Shown here: piece by piece, positions 33,737 through 41,776 of the stretch
How the letters are laid out: the number at the start of each line of letters is the position of its first letter
Numbering within the stretch: position 1 is the stretch's first letter
Origin: Vescimonas coprocola
GTDB taxonomy: Bacteria > Bacillota > Clostridia > Oscillospirales > Oscillospiraceae
DNA length: 64,000 nucleotides
Direction: 5' to 3'
Assembly (NCBI RefSeq): GCF_018408575.1
Contig: NZ_AP023418.1
Span: 186,001 to 250,000, forward strand
Notes under the pieces: model-generated
Database searches by the model: none
What the model saw: the letters and a program-made list of their open reading frames with translations, nothing else
What the model was told of the DNA's origin: nothing
Program-made: the position numbers and the translations under genes

Positions 33737-33808
33737 CTATAAACCGTGAATTTCCAATTTTTTGTTCTGCTCCCGTTGCCGGTCGGCAGACTATCGAATG
33801 AAAAAATA

Positions 33809-34728
33809 TCAGAATGACCCTCCGGCTTTTGCCGGAGGGTCATTCCGCTGATCGTTCTTCTTGATGACAGGTGGAGTTACTTCGGGGCCGTAGCGCAGAT
33901 CGCTCCAGACGGTCCGAAATGCCCCATGATCGGACATCCGGTTTTCCAGTGCCGTTTTTGCCGGGTATTGCAGAAATCTGTACGGATAGCTGTAATTGAA
34001 CCGGCTATCCGGCACATTTCGGTATTCTGCGTGAGGAATTTCATCGGCGGCATAGACCACATAGCCCCGCCCGTGCTGCGCCGCAGTGGACAGAGAAAAT
34101 GTCCCGAAAATGTCCCGCTGTCCATAGATGCCCTGATAGCCGTAGGGGGAGGTATCCGCCTCCAGAGAGTGGTAGGGCGCCCGGAAGGTCTCCCCGTCCC
34201 GATCGTACAGAACCCGGCCGGCGACCTCTCCGGCGGCGCTCCACAGCTCATCCGACTGGTATACCGGCAGAGCTGTATGGCGGCTGTCCCATGGAAGGGC
34301 GGGGCCGTGTTCCAGAGAAAGTGGTGGAAGATCATCCAGCCGGCAGGCTCTCCCGTCAGCTTTACCCCTACCCCGGTTATGCACAGCGGGTTGGAGCCGC
34401 TGCTCCGGCAAAAGCCTCCCTTCTGGTCGAACTCCTGAACGCTGACCACTACCTGTATGGCCCTGCGACAGGCCTCGATCTCCTCCCGCCGCAGGAGCCG
34501 GAAGCCCAGTAGCATCAGCACCAGCCCGATACCGGGCAAAAGGTAGTTCAGTCCCCAGAGATTCGTCCCCAGGGCGGTCAGGGCCGTGCCTGCCAGCACC
34601 CGGCCCATGGCCCGCTTTCACGGAGTGACCGCCACCTTATCCGGCAGGCGCTCCGGTACACTGGCCTGCAATGCGGCCTCGAAGGCCTTTTCGTTCAGAA
34701 AGCCCCAGTCCTCCTTAGGAACGCTCAT
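33809..34728 (-). pseudogene. Broken membrane protein partner of the sigma factor
   Basis: The frame starts MSVPKEDWGFLNEKAFEAAL, overlapping the sigma relic's end by 14 bases. An in-frame TGA (34618-34620) interrupts VTP-stop-KRAMGRVLAG, where related sequences would plausibly have Trp, so TGG to TGA is the likely change. The hydrophobic segment GLNYLLPGIGLVLMLLGFRLLRREEIEACR follows (core LLPGIGLVLMLLGF). Near 34280-34300 the reading frame must shift to continue as TALPVYQSDELWSAAGEVAG and onwards. It was probably an anti-sigma-like or envelope stress protein; no protein can now be made from the whole gene. Confidence 0.75.
33812..33845 (-). terminator. Terminator of the decayed sigma-factor operon
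   Basis: A 15-bp perfect stem (33812-33826 with 33831-33845) and TTTT loop. On the minus strand it is followed by TGATATTTTTTC. The final codons of the relic's shifted frame run through the stem, so the original stop codon may also have been lost. Confidence 0.75.
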
Positions 34729-35256
34729 CACCTCCCGGCAATTTCCGCAGCTGCCGTTTCAGCCGGTATAGCCGGCCCTCCACCGCCCGCTCCGTAAGCC
34801 CCAGCTCCAAGGCGATCTGGGCGGTGGAGGGCAGATAGTAGTATTTTCGGTAAAACAGAAGCCGCTCACCGGCGGATAGCTGCCCCAGCGCCGCTTACAG
34901 GGCGGTCTGCCGCTCCTGACGCAAAAGCGCTTCCTCCGGCGTCAGCTCCGGGGAGGGGGGATCCTCCGACAGGGCTTCGGCCCCGCCGTGCCGGGAGATC
35001 CGCCGGGCGTGATTCAGCGCCGTATGACGGGTGAGGGAGGTCAGCCAGCCATTCCAGCTTCCCCGCTCCTCCTGAAAGACATCGATTTTCTCCCAGACCC
35101 GCATGGTCACCTCGGAAAGACGCTCCTCCCGCTCCTGAGGGTCCCGCAGAATGGGAGCGATGACGTATCGCACAGCGGCCCATCGTGTACCAGCAGGGCG
35201 TGCAGCCCTTGCTCGTCCCCCTCACGCAGCAAGGCGATGCTCTTCCGCTCCTGCAT
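34715..35256 (-). pseudogene. ECF-like RNA polymerase sigma factor, broken
   Basis: Three pieces of one sigma-70 family gene are visible. MQERKSIALLREGDEQGLHA leads into a 1-base deletion near 35175-35190; the frame then reads LRYVIAPILRDPQEREERLS and the region-2 segment WNGWLTSLTRHTALNHARRI. An in-frame TAA (34895-34897) cuts the protein after RQERQTAL. Beyond it the same frame encodes region 4, LPSTAQIALELGLTERAVEG, ending at 34715. With one frameshift and one nonsense codon it cannot give a working sigma factor unless both are assembly errors. Confidence 0.8.
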
Positions 35257-35336
35257 ACGGTCTCCCTCTCTTCGCTTCTACTGGATCATACACGGTATCC
35301 AGAAAAATCCTACGTTTTTTGCGGCAGCTGTCAAAA

Positions 35337-35369
35337 AAGGATGAACCACCGAGAACATGGTTCATCCTT
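35337..35369. terminator. Terminator of the XRE-cupin gene
   Basis: A 12-bp perfect stem (35337-35348 with 35358-35369), loop of 9, followed on the minus strand by TTTTGACA. It lies 14 bases past the regulator stop codon; T-rich sequence also follows on the + side. Confidence 0.8.
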
Positions 35370-35382
35370 TTTCATACATTAT

Positions 35383-35943
35383 TCATCCGTTCTTGCGGTA
35401 GACCGTCCACTCCAGCAGCCGCACGGTGGTGTTGCCCACGTTGACATACTGCCGCTCCGCCTGCCCCGGCAGGGAGAGGCAGTCCCGGCTCTCCAGCCGG
35501 AACACTTCGCCGCCGCAGGTGACCTTCACCGTTCCGCTGAGCACCGTCAGGTACACATGAGAGCCGGGGACGTGGTCCGCCGCCTCATAGACACCGCTGA
35601 TGAAAATATCCATCTGGCAGCTCTCGCTGCGGCTGTCGGTATCAAAGGGGAACAGGGGATAGCGGATGACTTTGCCGCCGTAGAGGCGCTGCCCGGCCAC
35701 GTCTACCGCCCGGTACAGAGTGGCGGGAGCCTCCTCACGGTTTTCAATGAGCAGCTCCAGAGGGACGTGGAGTCCGGAGGCGATCTTGCCCAGCACCGCC
35801 AGCGTGGGGTTCACGCTGCCACGCTCTACCTGACCCCACATACTCACAGAGATGCCGGCCAGCTCCGCTGCCCGATCCATACTCAGTCGCTGGGACTTGC
35901 GGATGCGGTGAATATTTCCGGCCACAGCCTGATGCAGTTCCAT
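35383..35943 (-). CDS. XRE-family regulator with cupin sensor domain
   Basis: A 186-residue transcription factor. Residues 5-62 are an HTH_3 domain (IRKSQRLSMDRAAELAGISV, then WGQVERGSVNPTLAVLGKIA). Residues 110-180 are a cupin_2 domain (GSHVYLTVLSGTVKVTCGGE), which usually senses a small metabolite. GGAGG lies 5-6 bases before the ATG. Such regulators (PuuR/SutR type) often control amino acid, polyamine or sulphur genes next door; here the divergent neighbour is a non-coding repeat region, so the target is not evident. Confidence 0.9.
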   Translation of the reverse strand: MELHQAVAGNIHRIRKSQRLSMDRAAELAGISVSMWGQVERGSVNPTLAVLGKIASGLHVPLELLIENREEAPATLYRAVDVAGQRLYGGKVIRYPLFPFDTDSRSESCQMDIFISGVYEAADHVPGSHVYLTVLSGTVKVTCGGEVFRLESRDCLSLPGQAERQYVNVGNTTVRLLEWTVYRKNG

Positions 35944-36112
35944 ACCGTTTCCTCCAATATTCTGCCTGTTTTCTCTATCATATTACTGAAATCGGGCAGA
36001 TTTGTCAATACCTGACGGTGGAATATACAGATGATATTCGGCAGTATCCGCTTGGGAGAAGTCACTCTGCGTGCCGGTGGGGCACGTTTCCTATGTAAAA
36101 AAGCATATTGAA

Positions 36113-36253
36113 AGAAAGTCACCCGCCGGAGGCACGAAAAGACTGCTGGGAAAAGTAGGCGCCGGAGGCAAAAGAGGAAAGAACTGCCGGAGAGTAGGGT
36201 GCCGACAACATACCATCGATGAACAAGGGCAAGTACGCCTGCCACCGATGGTA
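36113..36253. repeat. Intergenic repeat modules (CCGCCGGAGGC and ACCATCGATG types)
   Basis: Two short repeat types sit together in the 365-base gap between the XRE-cupin gene and cysS. The first has ACCCGCCGGAGGCACGAAAA (36121-36140) and GCGCCGGAGGCAAAAGAGG (36160-36178). The second is an inverted repeat TACCATCG/CGATGGTA (36211-36218 with 36246-36253). Both types recur together at 60.6-61.3 kb, and the first also at 41.06 kb. Nothing else is visible in this gap apart from the cysS terminator. Confidence 0.65.
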
Positions 36254-36255
36254 AC

Positions 36256-36294
36256 AAAAGGGGAGGAGAACGGCACAGGCATTCTCCTCCCCTT
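36256..36294 (-). terminator. cysS terminator
   Basis: On the minus strand a 13-bp perfect stem (36282-36294 with 36258-36270) with an 11-nt loop is followed by TTGTTACC, 15 bases after the cysS stop codon. Confidence 0.75.
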
Positions 36295-36308
36295 GACCTA
36301 TGAAAGCG

Positions 36309-37757
36309 TTATCTCTTCCAGCGCACACCACCGGGGATGTCCGTGATCTCCACGCCCATGGCCTTCAGATCGTCCCGGATGCGGTCCGCCTCGGTGAAGT
36401 CCTTGGCCTTCTTGGCGTCGTAGCGGGCCTGCAGCAGAGCCTCCACCTGAGCGTCCGTCTCGCCGCTCTCGCTGACGATCTGGAACCCGCCGGAGACCGG
36501 AGCGGTCTGCTTCTGCTCTGCCTTTTTCCGGGCGGCATTCTCCAGCAGATCCAGACTCAGCACCCGGTCGAAGTCCGCCAGCACATACCGCTTGGTGGCC
36601 CCGTTGGTCTTGGCCTTCAGCACGTCATACAGCACCGTCACCGCCATGGAGGTGTTCAGGTCGTTGTCCATGGCCGTGCGGAACTTCTGCTGCAAGGGCG
36701 CTGCCGCCGCCATATCCACCGCACCGTCCTCCTCCGGCAGGGCGGCGATCTTGGCGATGAGCTTGCCATAGGCCACGGCGGCGTTGTCCAGATTCTCCCA
36801 GCTGAACACCAAGCTCTTGCGGTAGTGGCTCTGAAGGCAGAAGAACCGGTATACCACCGGTGCATAGCCCTTCTCCTCCAGCAGGGACACCGTCAGGAAC
36901 TCACCCTTGGACTTGCTCATCTTGCCGCTGCTGGTGTTGAGGTGGGCCACATGGCACCACTGGGGGCACCAAGGGTGGCCCAGATAGCTCTCCGACTGGG
37001 CGATCTCGTTGGTATGGTGGGGGAAGGCGTTGTCCACGCCGCCGCAGTGGAGATCCAGATACTCACCGTTGTACTTCATGGAGATGCCGGAGCACTCGAT
37101 GTGCCAGCCGGGGTAGCCCACGCCCCACGGGGAATCCCACTTCAGGGCCTGATCCTCGAACTTGGACTTGGTGAACCACAGCACAAAGTCGTTCTTGTTG
37201 CGCTTGTTCACGTCCTCCTCCACGCCCTCCCGGACGCCTACGGCCAGATCCTCCTCGTTGTGGTCGTTGAACACATAGTACCGCTCCAGCTTGCTGGTGT
37301 CGAAGTACACGTTGCCGCCGGCCACATAGGCGTAGCCCTTCTCCAGCAGGCGGGAGATGATGCGGATGTAGTCATCAATGAGCCCCGTGGCGGGCTGCAC
37401 CACGTCGGGGCGCTTGATGTTCAGCTTGCGGCAGTCCTCGAAGAAGGCGTCGGTGTAGAACTGGGCGATCTCCATGACGGTCTTGTGCTCCCGGCGGGCG
37501 CCCTTGAGCATCTTGTCCTCGCCCTCGTCGGCATCGGAGGTCAGGTGGCCCACGTCGGTGATGTTCATGACCCGGTTCACATCGTAGCCCACATAGCGCA
37601 GGTACTTCTCCAGCACATCCTCCATGATGTAGCTGCGGAGGTTGCCGATGTGGGCAAAGTGATACACCGTGGGGCCGCAGGTATACATCTCCACGTGGCC
37701 CGGCGTGTGGGTCCGGAACTCCTCCTTCTTATGGGTGGCAGAATTATACAGATACAT
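36309..37757 (-). CDS. cysS: Cysteinyl-tRNA synthetase
   Basis: A 482-residue class I synthetase that charges tRNA-Cys. MYTCGPTVYHFAHIGNLRSY contains a zinc-ligand Cys and the HIGH-like motif; WHIECSGISMKY and FPHHTNEIAQSES hold further zinc ligands; GKMSKSKGEFLTV is the KMSKS loop. The ATG after AAAAGGAG is used because the open frame upstream runs through the T-box leader. Transcription is controlled by that leader and ends at the hairpin just downstream. Confidence 0.96.
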   Translation of the reverse strand: MYLYNSATHKKEEFRTHTPGHVEMYTCGPTVYHFAHIGNLRSYIMEDVLEKYLRYVGYDVNRVMNITDVGHLTSDADEGEDKMLKGARREHKTVMEIAQFYTDAFFEDCRKLNIKRPDVVQPATGLIDDYIRIISRLLEKGYAYVAGGNVYFDTSKLERYYVFNDHNEEDLAVGVREGVEEDVNKRNKNDFVLWFTKSKFEDQALKWDSPWGVGYPGWHIECSGISMKYNGEYLDLHCGGVDNAFPHHTNEIAQSESYLGHPWCPQWCHVAHLNTSSGKMSKSKGEFLTVSLLEEKGYAPVVYRFFCLQSHYRKSLVFSWENLDNAAVAYGKLIAKIAALPEEDGAVDMAAAAPLQQKFRTAMDNDLNTSMAVTVLYDVLKAKTNGATKRYVLADFDRVLSLDLLENAARKKAEQKQTAPVSGGFQIVSESGETDAQVEALLQARYDAKKAKDFTEADRIRDDLKAMGVEITDIPGGVRWKR

Positions 37758-37815
37758 AGTCAAGCTCCTTTTGGCTGCAAATTTTAGCTGCAAAATTCGG
37801 AAAGCTCCGTGCAGA

Positions 37816-38047
37816 ACAGAAAACGCCTCCCATGCCCGCAGGCATGAGAGGCGAAGCGGCTGCTCCACGGTTCCACTCTCGTTTATCGCTCGATGGCCGG
37901 TGACGGCGGCCTGCCGGAGGGCGTCTGCATCCCCCGCACTCCCGGACGCACTTTCGGCCCTTGCTCCGCAGGACGGCTTGCAGCCGGTGGCCATCCCTCT
38001 CTGCCCGGAGCGCCGGGCGTACTCTTTCCGATCAACGTGCTATTTAC
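37816..38047 (-). promoter_or_regulatory. T-box leader of cysS
   Basis: On the minus strand the T-box consensus AGTGGAACCGTGGAGCAG (37862-37879) precedes a terminator stem (37824-37836 with 37841-37853, one mismatch) followed by TTTTCTG. Upstream are AGAGAG and the distal loop GGCTGCAAGCC of stem I. GAAAG-TGC-GTCC places a likely Cys specifier TGC at 37948-37950, in the same relative spot as ACC in the thrS leader. Uncharged tRNA-Cys should pair with it and allow read-through into cysS. Confidence 0.9.
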
Positions 38048-38053
38048 GGTAAC

Positions 38054-38082
38054 ATGGTATCAGGATTTCCCGCCGGTGTCAA
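38054..38082 (-). promoter_or_regulatory. Promoter of the cysS leader
   Basis: On the minus strand TTGACA (38077-38082) and TACCAT (38054-38059) are 17 bases apart. The -35 box overlaps the stop codon region of the upstream XRE gene, so cysS has its own promoter but can also receive read-through. Confidence 0.7.
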
Positions 38083-38309
38083 GTGCGGCTTTTCCCGGCG
38101 GGGTACGGTTGACGCCGGTCCGTCAGGCCCAGCAGATAGTCCGTGCTCACCTGATAGAGCTTGGCCAGCCGGATCAGAACATCGGTGGGGATATCCCGTT
38201 TCCCCGATTCATAATAGGAGTAGCACACTTGCGTGCATTGCAGATAGGCCGCCAGATCCTTCTGAAGCAGATCGGCGTCCTCCCGCAGGTCCCGGATCCT
38301 TCGATACAT
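38079..38309 (-). CDS. Small XRE-family repressor
   Basis: A 76-residue helix-turn-helix protein covering little more than the DNA-binding domain (LREDADLLQKDLAAYLQCTQ, then YYESGKRDIPTDVLIRLAKL), with a short basic tail. The motif VSTDYLLGLTD is typical of this group. It faces a DUF5067 lipoprotein gene whose promoter contains a perfect inverted repeat, the likely operator. No fused sensor domain is present, so the signal is unknown. Confidence 0.88.
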   Translation of the reverse strand: MYRRIRDLREDADLLQKDLAAYLQCTQVCYSYYESGKRDIPTDVLIRLAKLYQVSTDYLLGLTDRRQPYPAGKSRT

Positions 38310-38350
38310 ATTGCACCTCGCTTATGGGAGATACAAAGAAGTATATGTAA

Positions 38351-38393
38351 AACATTTTGTTTTATTGACAAAAATAACAAAATGTTATATAAT
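38351..38393 (+). promoter_or_regulatory. Lipoprotein promoter with XRE-type operator
   Basis: TTGACA (38365-38370) and TATAAT (38388-38393) are 17 bases apart, a consensus promoter. A perfect 11-bp inverted repeat, AACATTTTGTT (38351-38361) and AACAAAATGTT (38376-38386), brackets the -35 box. The position would let the divergently encoded XRE protein block transcription of the lipoprotein gene, and possibly its own. Confidence 0.78.
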
Positions 38394-38421
38394 GGCGACA
38401 ACATGAGAAAGGAGAGACTCT

Positions 38422-39009
38422 ATGAAAAGACTATTTGCAGCGCTTTTATCGCTGGTGCTGGCCCTCTTGCTGATGGGCTGCAGCAGCGCCCCGGCCAACG
38501 ATCCCACACCGGGGCAGGCGGACGCTCCCGTGGAGGACAAGACCGACCTGCCTGCCGGGGAGCAGAGCAATGACAGCACCGGGGGCAAAGAGGACACCAA
38601 TGCCGACGATACTGGCCGTGATGCACAGAATACCGGCGAGGGGCAAGTGGGCGATTACGCCGTGAAGATCACCGGAGTCCGCTTGGGCAAAGACTACGAC
38701 GGGGCAGATGCCATCATTCTGGACTATGATTTCACCAACAACTCCGACGAGACCACGTCTGCCATGGAGAGCCTGTATTTTCAGCTGTTTCAGGACGGCG
38801 TTGAACTGGATTTCACCATCATAACGGGGGACGATAACTATGATTCAGACAGTTATATGAAGGATATCCGGCCCGGTGTGACCCTGTCGTGCCAGTGTGC
38901 ATATGTGCTGGGCAACACCACCTCGCCGGTGGAGGTGGAGGTCAAGTCCATATCCGATTCTTTCAAGAGTAAGGTGCTCTACAATGTGGATCTGAGCGCA
39001 CTGTCCTGA
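38422..39009 (+). CDS. DUF5067-type lipoprotein
   Basis: A 195-residue secreted lipoprotein. The signal peptide ends at the lipobox LLMGCS. A long acidic, Ser/Thr/Asn/Gly-rich linker (residues 20-75) follows, then an immunoglobulin-like domain (VKITGVRLGKDYDGADAIIL, YDFTNNSDETTSAMESLYF) resembling DUF5067. These domains are often found in lipoproteins and toxins of Firmicutes, but the function is unknown. It has a consensus promoter and is probably under XRE control. Confidence 0.82.
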   Translation: MKRLFAALLSLVLALLLMGCSSAPANDPTPGQADAPVEDKTDLPAGEQSNDSTGGKEDTNADDTGRDAQNTGEGQVGDYAVKITGVRLGKDYDGADAIILDYDFTNNSDETTSAMESLYFQLFQDGVELDFTIITGDDNYDSDSYMKDIRPGVTLSCQCAYVLGNTTSPVEVEVKSISDSFKSKVLYNVDLSALS

Positions 39010-39023
39010 CCTGCTTACAAAAG

Positions 39024-39067
39024 AACCAGAGGGGACGCAGCAACAGCTGCGTCCCCTCTGGTTTTTT
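39024..39067. terminator. Bidirectional terminator between the lipoprotein gene and pgsA
   Basis: A perfect 18-bp stem (39024-39041 with 39046-39063) with AACA loop runs into TTTTTT on the + side, with AAAAG mirrored on the other. It serves both convergent genes. Confidence 0.9.
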
Positions 39068-39091
39068 GGATGAAACGGTTGGTGTTCCCGA

Positions 39092-39622
39092 TTACTTCTT
39101 CTCCTGAAATACGTCCCAGTTTTTGGCGAAGTACTCCACGCCGGAGTAGACGGTGGTCACCAGAATGACACCCTGGCACACCAAATTCAGCCAGTGGGGG
39201 ATGCCGAAAAGCATCAGGCAGATGCACACCATGGTGCTGGCAGTCTTGACCTTGCCGGACCAGCCTGCGGCGATGACCCGGCCCTTCTCCACGGCAATGA
39301 GCCGCATTCCGGACACGGCGAACTCCCGCAGCAGCACCACAGCCAGCACCCAGCCCACCATGTCGCCGGTCTCCACGAACCAGCACAGTGCCGCCATCAC
39401 CAGACACTTATCCGCCAGCGGATCGGCAAACTTGCCAAAGTCCGACACCTGATTATAGTGTCGGGCCACATACCCGTCCAGCAGGTCCGTCAGGCAGGCC
39501 AGAATGTACACCCCCAGCGCCACATAGCGGCTGCCGGGGAAGCCCCAGTATGCGATCACAAGAAACAGCGGGATCATAAACACCCGTGCAAGGGTCAGCT
39601 TGTTGGCAGTGTTCATAGGCAT
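39092..39622 (-). CDS. pgsA: CDP-diacylglycerol-glycerol-3-phosphate 3-phosphatidyltransferase
   Basis: A 176-residue multi-pass membrane enzyme making phosphatidylglycerol phosphate. The CDP-alcohol phosphotransferase motif is intact: DLLDGYVARHYNQVSDFGKF leads into ADPLADK, giving the DxxDGxxAR-x8-GxxxDxxxD pattern. It lies 4 bases after rimO, and the rimO-pgsA pair next to recA is a common arrangement in Clostridia. Confidence 0.95.
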   Translation of the reverse strand: MPMNTANKLTLARVFMIPLFLVIAYWGFPGSRYVALGVYILACLTDLLDGYVARHYNQVSDFGKFADPLADKCLVMAALCWFVETGDMVGWVLAVVLLREFAVSGMRLIAVEKGRVIAAGWSGKVKTASTMVCICLMLFGIPHWLNLVCQGVILVTTVYSGVEYFAKNWDVFQEKK

Positions 39623-39626
39623 AGCT

Positions 39627-40964
39627 TTATTCCTCCTCAGAAAGTTCCTCTACCGCTTCGCCGGTGAGGTCGCCGTCCATGGCGCCGGTGATACGCACCA
39701 TGACAAAGTCTCCGGGCTCCACATCCCGCTCCGCCGTAAAGAAGATGCACCCGTCGATGCCGGGGCTCTCGGCGTAGCTGCGGCCCACATAGCTCATGGC
39801 CTGAACGTCATAGCCGTCGCACAGCACCTCCACGGTGTCGCCCATGCGGCTGTCGTTGAACTCGTCCATGACCTGTGTTTGAATCTCCATTACCAGCTCC
39901 GCCCGGCGCTGGGCCTCCTCGGTGTCCACCCGGTTCAGCATTCTGGCCGCCGGAGTTCCCTCCTCCGGAGAGTAGGGGAAGGCCCCCACCCGCTGGAGCT
40001 TCTGCTCGCCCAAAAAGTCGCACAGCTCCTCGAAGGCCGCCTCGTCCTCATAGGGCAGTCCCGTGATGAGGCTGGTCCGCAGCACCACGCCGGGGATGCG
40101 CTCCCGCACCCGGCGGAACAGCTCCTCCAGCCCGGCCTTGGTCTCCCGGCGGCGCATGGCCTTGAGAACGGTGTCGTTGCAGTGCTGGATAGGGATATCC
40201 AGATAGTTGCAGATCTTTGCCTCCCCGGCGATGGTGTCAATGAGCTGGTCGGAGAGATTGTCTGGGTAGAGATAGTGGAGCCGCACCCAGTGGAAGGGAA
40301 GCCTGCACAGCTCCCGCAGCAGCTCCGGAAGCCGCCGCTCTCCGTACAGATCCACGCCGTAGCGGGTGATATCCTGAGCGATGACGATGCACTCCTGCAC
40401 CCCGTCCTCCGCCAGCGCACGGGCCTCCTCCAGAATGTCCTCCATCCGGCGGCTGCGGTAGTTTCCCCGCAGGGAGGGGATCACGCAGTAGGCGCAGCGG
40501 TTGCTGCACCCCTCAGCAATGCGGAGATAGGCGTACTGCCGGGGGGTGGACAACACACGGGGCAGCTCCTCCACGGGGCCGTTGATGTCGGCAAAATGGC
40601 GGCACTCCTGACCGTTCACCACCTGCTCCAGCGCCGTGACGATGTCACCGAAGCAGCCGGTCCCCATGATGCCGTCGATCTCCGGCAGCTCCTCCAGAAT
40701 GTCCGCCTGATACCGCTGGCTGAGACAGCCCGTTACCAGAATTTTGCCCACCTCACCGGCGGCCTTCAGCTCCGCCGCCGCCAGAATGGTATCGATGGCC
40801 TCGCTCTTGGCGCTGTCGATGAAGCCGCAGGTGTTGATGACCACCACGTCGCTGCCGGAGCAATCCTCCTGCACGGTATGTCCGGCCTGCAGGCACAGGG
40901 CCATCATCTGCTCGGTGTTCACCCGGTTTTTGTCGCAGCCCAGGGATATAAATGATACGTTCAT
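39627..40964 (-). CDS. rimO: Ribosomal protein S12 methylthiotransferase
   Basis: A 445-residue radical SAM enzyme that methylthiolates an Asp of ribosomal protein S12. The N-terminal MTTase domain holds the auxiliary-cluster cysteines (SLGCDKN, NTCGFID, TGCLSQR). The radical SAM motif is GCSNRCAYC, and a C-terminal TRAM domain follows. The start MNVSFISLGCDKNRVN is chosen because AGAGGA lies 8 bases upstream and it matches the family; a frame 54 bases longer is rejected. RimO rather than MiaB is favoured by the LGCDKNRVNTE sequence. Confidence 0.95.
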   Translation of the reverse strand: MNVSFISLGCDKNRVNTEQMMALCLQAGHTVQEDCSGSDVVVINTCGFIDSAKSEAIDTILAAAELKAAGEVGKILVTGCLSQRYQADILEELPEIDGIMGTGCFGDIVTALEQVVNGQECRHFADINGPVEELPRVLSTPRQYAYLRIAEGCSNRCAYCVIPSLRGNYRSRRMEDILEEARALAEDGVQECIVIAQDITRYGVDLYGERRLPELLRELCRLPFHWVRLHYLYPDNLSDQLIDTIAGEAKICNYLDIPIQHCNDTVLKAMRRRETKAGLEELFRRVRERIPGVVLRTSLITGLPYEDEAAFEELCDFLGEQKLQRVGAFPYSPEEGTPAARMLNRVDTEEAQRRAELVMEIQTQVMDEFNDSRMGDTVEVLCDGYDVQAMSYVGRSYAESPGIDGCIFFTAERDVEPGDFVMVRITGAMDGDLTGEAVEELSEEE

Positions 40965-41060
40965 GCTGTGTTTCCTCTGATGTTTGGTATGTGGATTTGT
41001 GATCTTGCAAAGGAGCATTCAAGGAGATGCTCTCTGGATAGACGATAAAAATGTGATCTG

Positions 41061-41115
41061 CTCCCGCCGGAGGCAATAAGAAGAATGATCGGCAAAAATA
41101 TGCCGCCGGAGGGGG
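41061..41115. repeat. CCGCCGGAGG repeat module upstream of rimO
   Basis: CTCCCGCCGGAGGCAATAAG (41061-41080) and TATGCCGCCGGAGGGGG (41099-41115) repeat the core also found at 36.1 kb and 60.9-61.3 kb. It fills most of the 191-base gap between recX and rimO. The gap shows no other feature. Confidence 0.55.
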
Positions 41116-41155
41116 TTTTGCATAGGAGCAATTTACCTTTGGGAAGGGATTCTTC

Positions 41156-41776
41156 CTATTCCTCCGCCATTTCCTCGCCTAGACGGTTCAGCACCGGACG
41201 GATATCCTGCCAGGAAAAGCCCCGCCGCTGGAGAGCGGCAGCCAGCTTGCGCTGCGTCTCTCGATCAAGGGGCTTCCCTTTACACTTGCTGCGGATAAAG
41301 CGCTCGATGGCCTCTTCGCCCTCCGGCAGCAGGGCCAGCGCATCGTCCCACAGCTCCTGCGGGATGCCCCGGCGCTGCAGCTCCTGCCGCACCCGGCCGG
41401 GGCCGTAGCCCATGGCGGCATAGTGCCGGGCAATGGCGGCGGCGTAGGCCGACTCGTCCACGGCCCCCAACTCCTCCAGCCACTGGGCTGTATCCTCCGC
41501 CAGCTCCCGGTCGCCGCCCTTGCGGGTCAGGTGCTCCATCACCTGCTTTTTCGACAGCATTCGGCTGCCGGTGAGTCGGGCGCCACGGGCCTTCATCTCC
41601 GACCGCTTGGCGGACTGCTCCACCTGCGCCAACAGCTGCTCCGGCAGCTCCAGACCGGGCCGCAGCCCGAAGACCAGCAGCTCCTGCTCCGTCACCCGCA
41701 GCAGGTCGCCCCCCTCCAGAAACACCAGTACCCGATCCTTCTTGCGGCGGGAGGGCTCGATGCGATCAATCCGCAT
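41156..41776 (-). CDS. recX: RecX recombination regulator
   Basis: A 206-residue helical-repeat protein that binds RecA filaments and modulates recombinase activity. The three-helix repeats are recognisable: [20 protein letters not shown], then [20 protein letters not shown] and [16 protein letters not shown] place the start at the ATG giving [11 protein letters not shown], which overlaps the recA stop by 11 bases; an ATG 33 bases earlier is possible. Overlap with recA and the known partnership support the call. Confidence 0.88.
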   Translation of the reverse strand: MRIDRIEPSRRKKDRVLVFLEGGDLLRVTEQELLVFGLRPGLELPEQLLAQVEQSAKRSEMKARGARLTGSRMLSKKQVMEHLTRKGGDRELAEDTAQWLEELGAVDESAYAAAIARHYAAMGYGPGRVRQELQRRGIPQELWDDALALLPEGEEAIERFIRSKCKGKPLDRETQRKLAAALQRRGFSWQDIRPVLNRLGEEMAEE

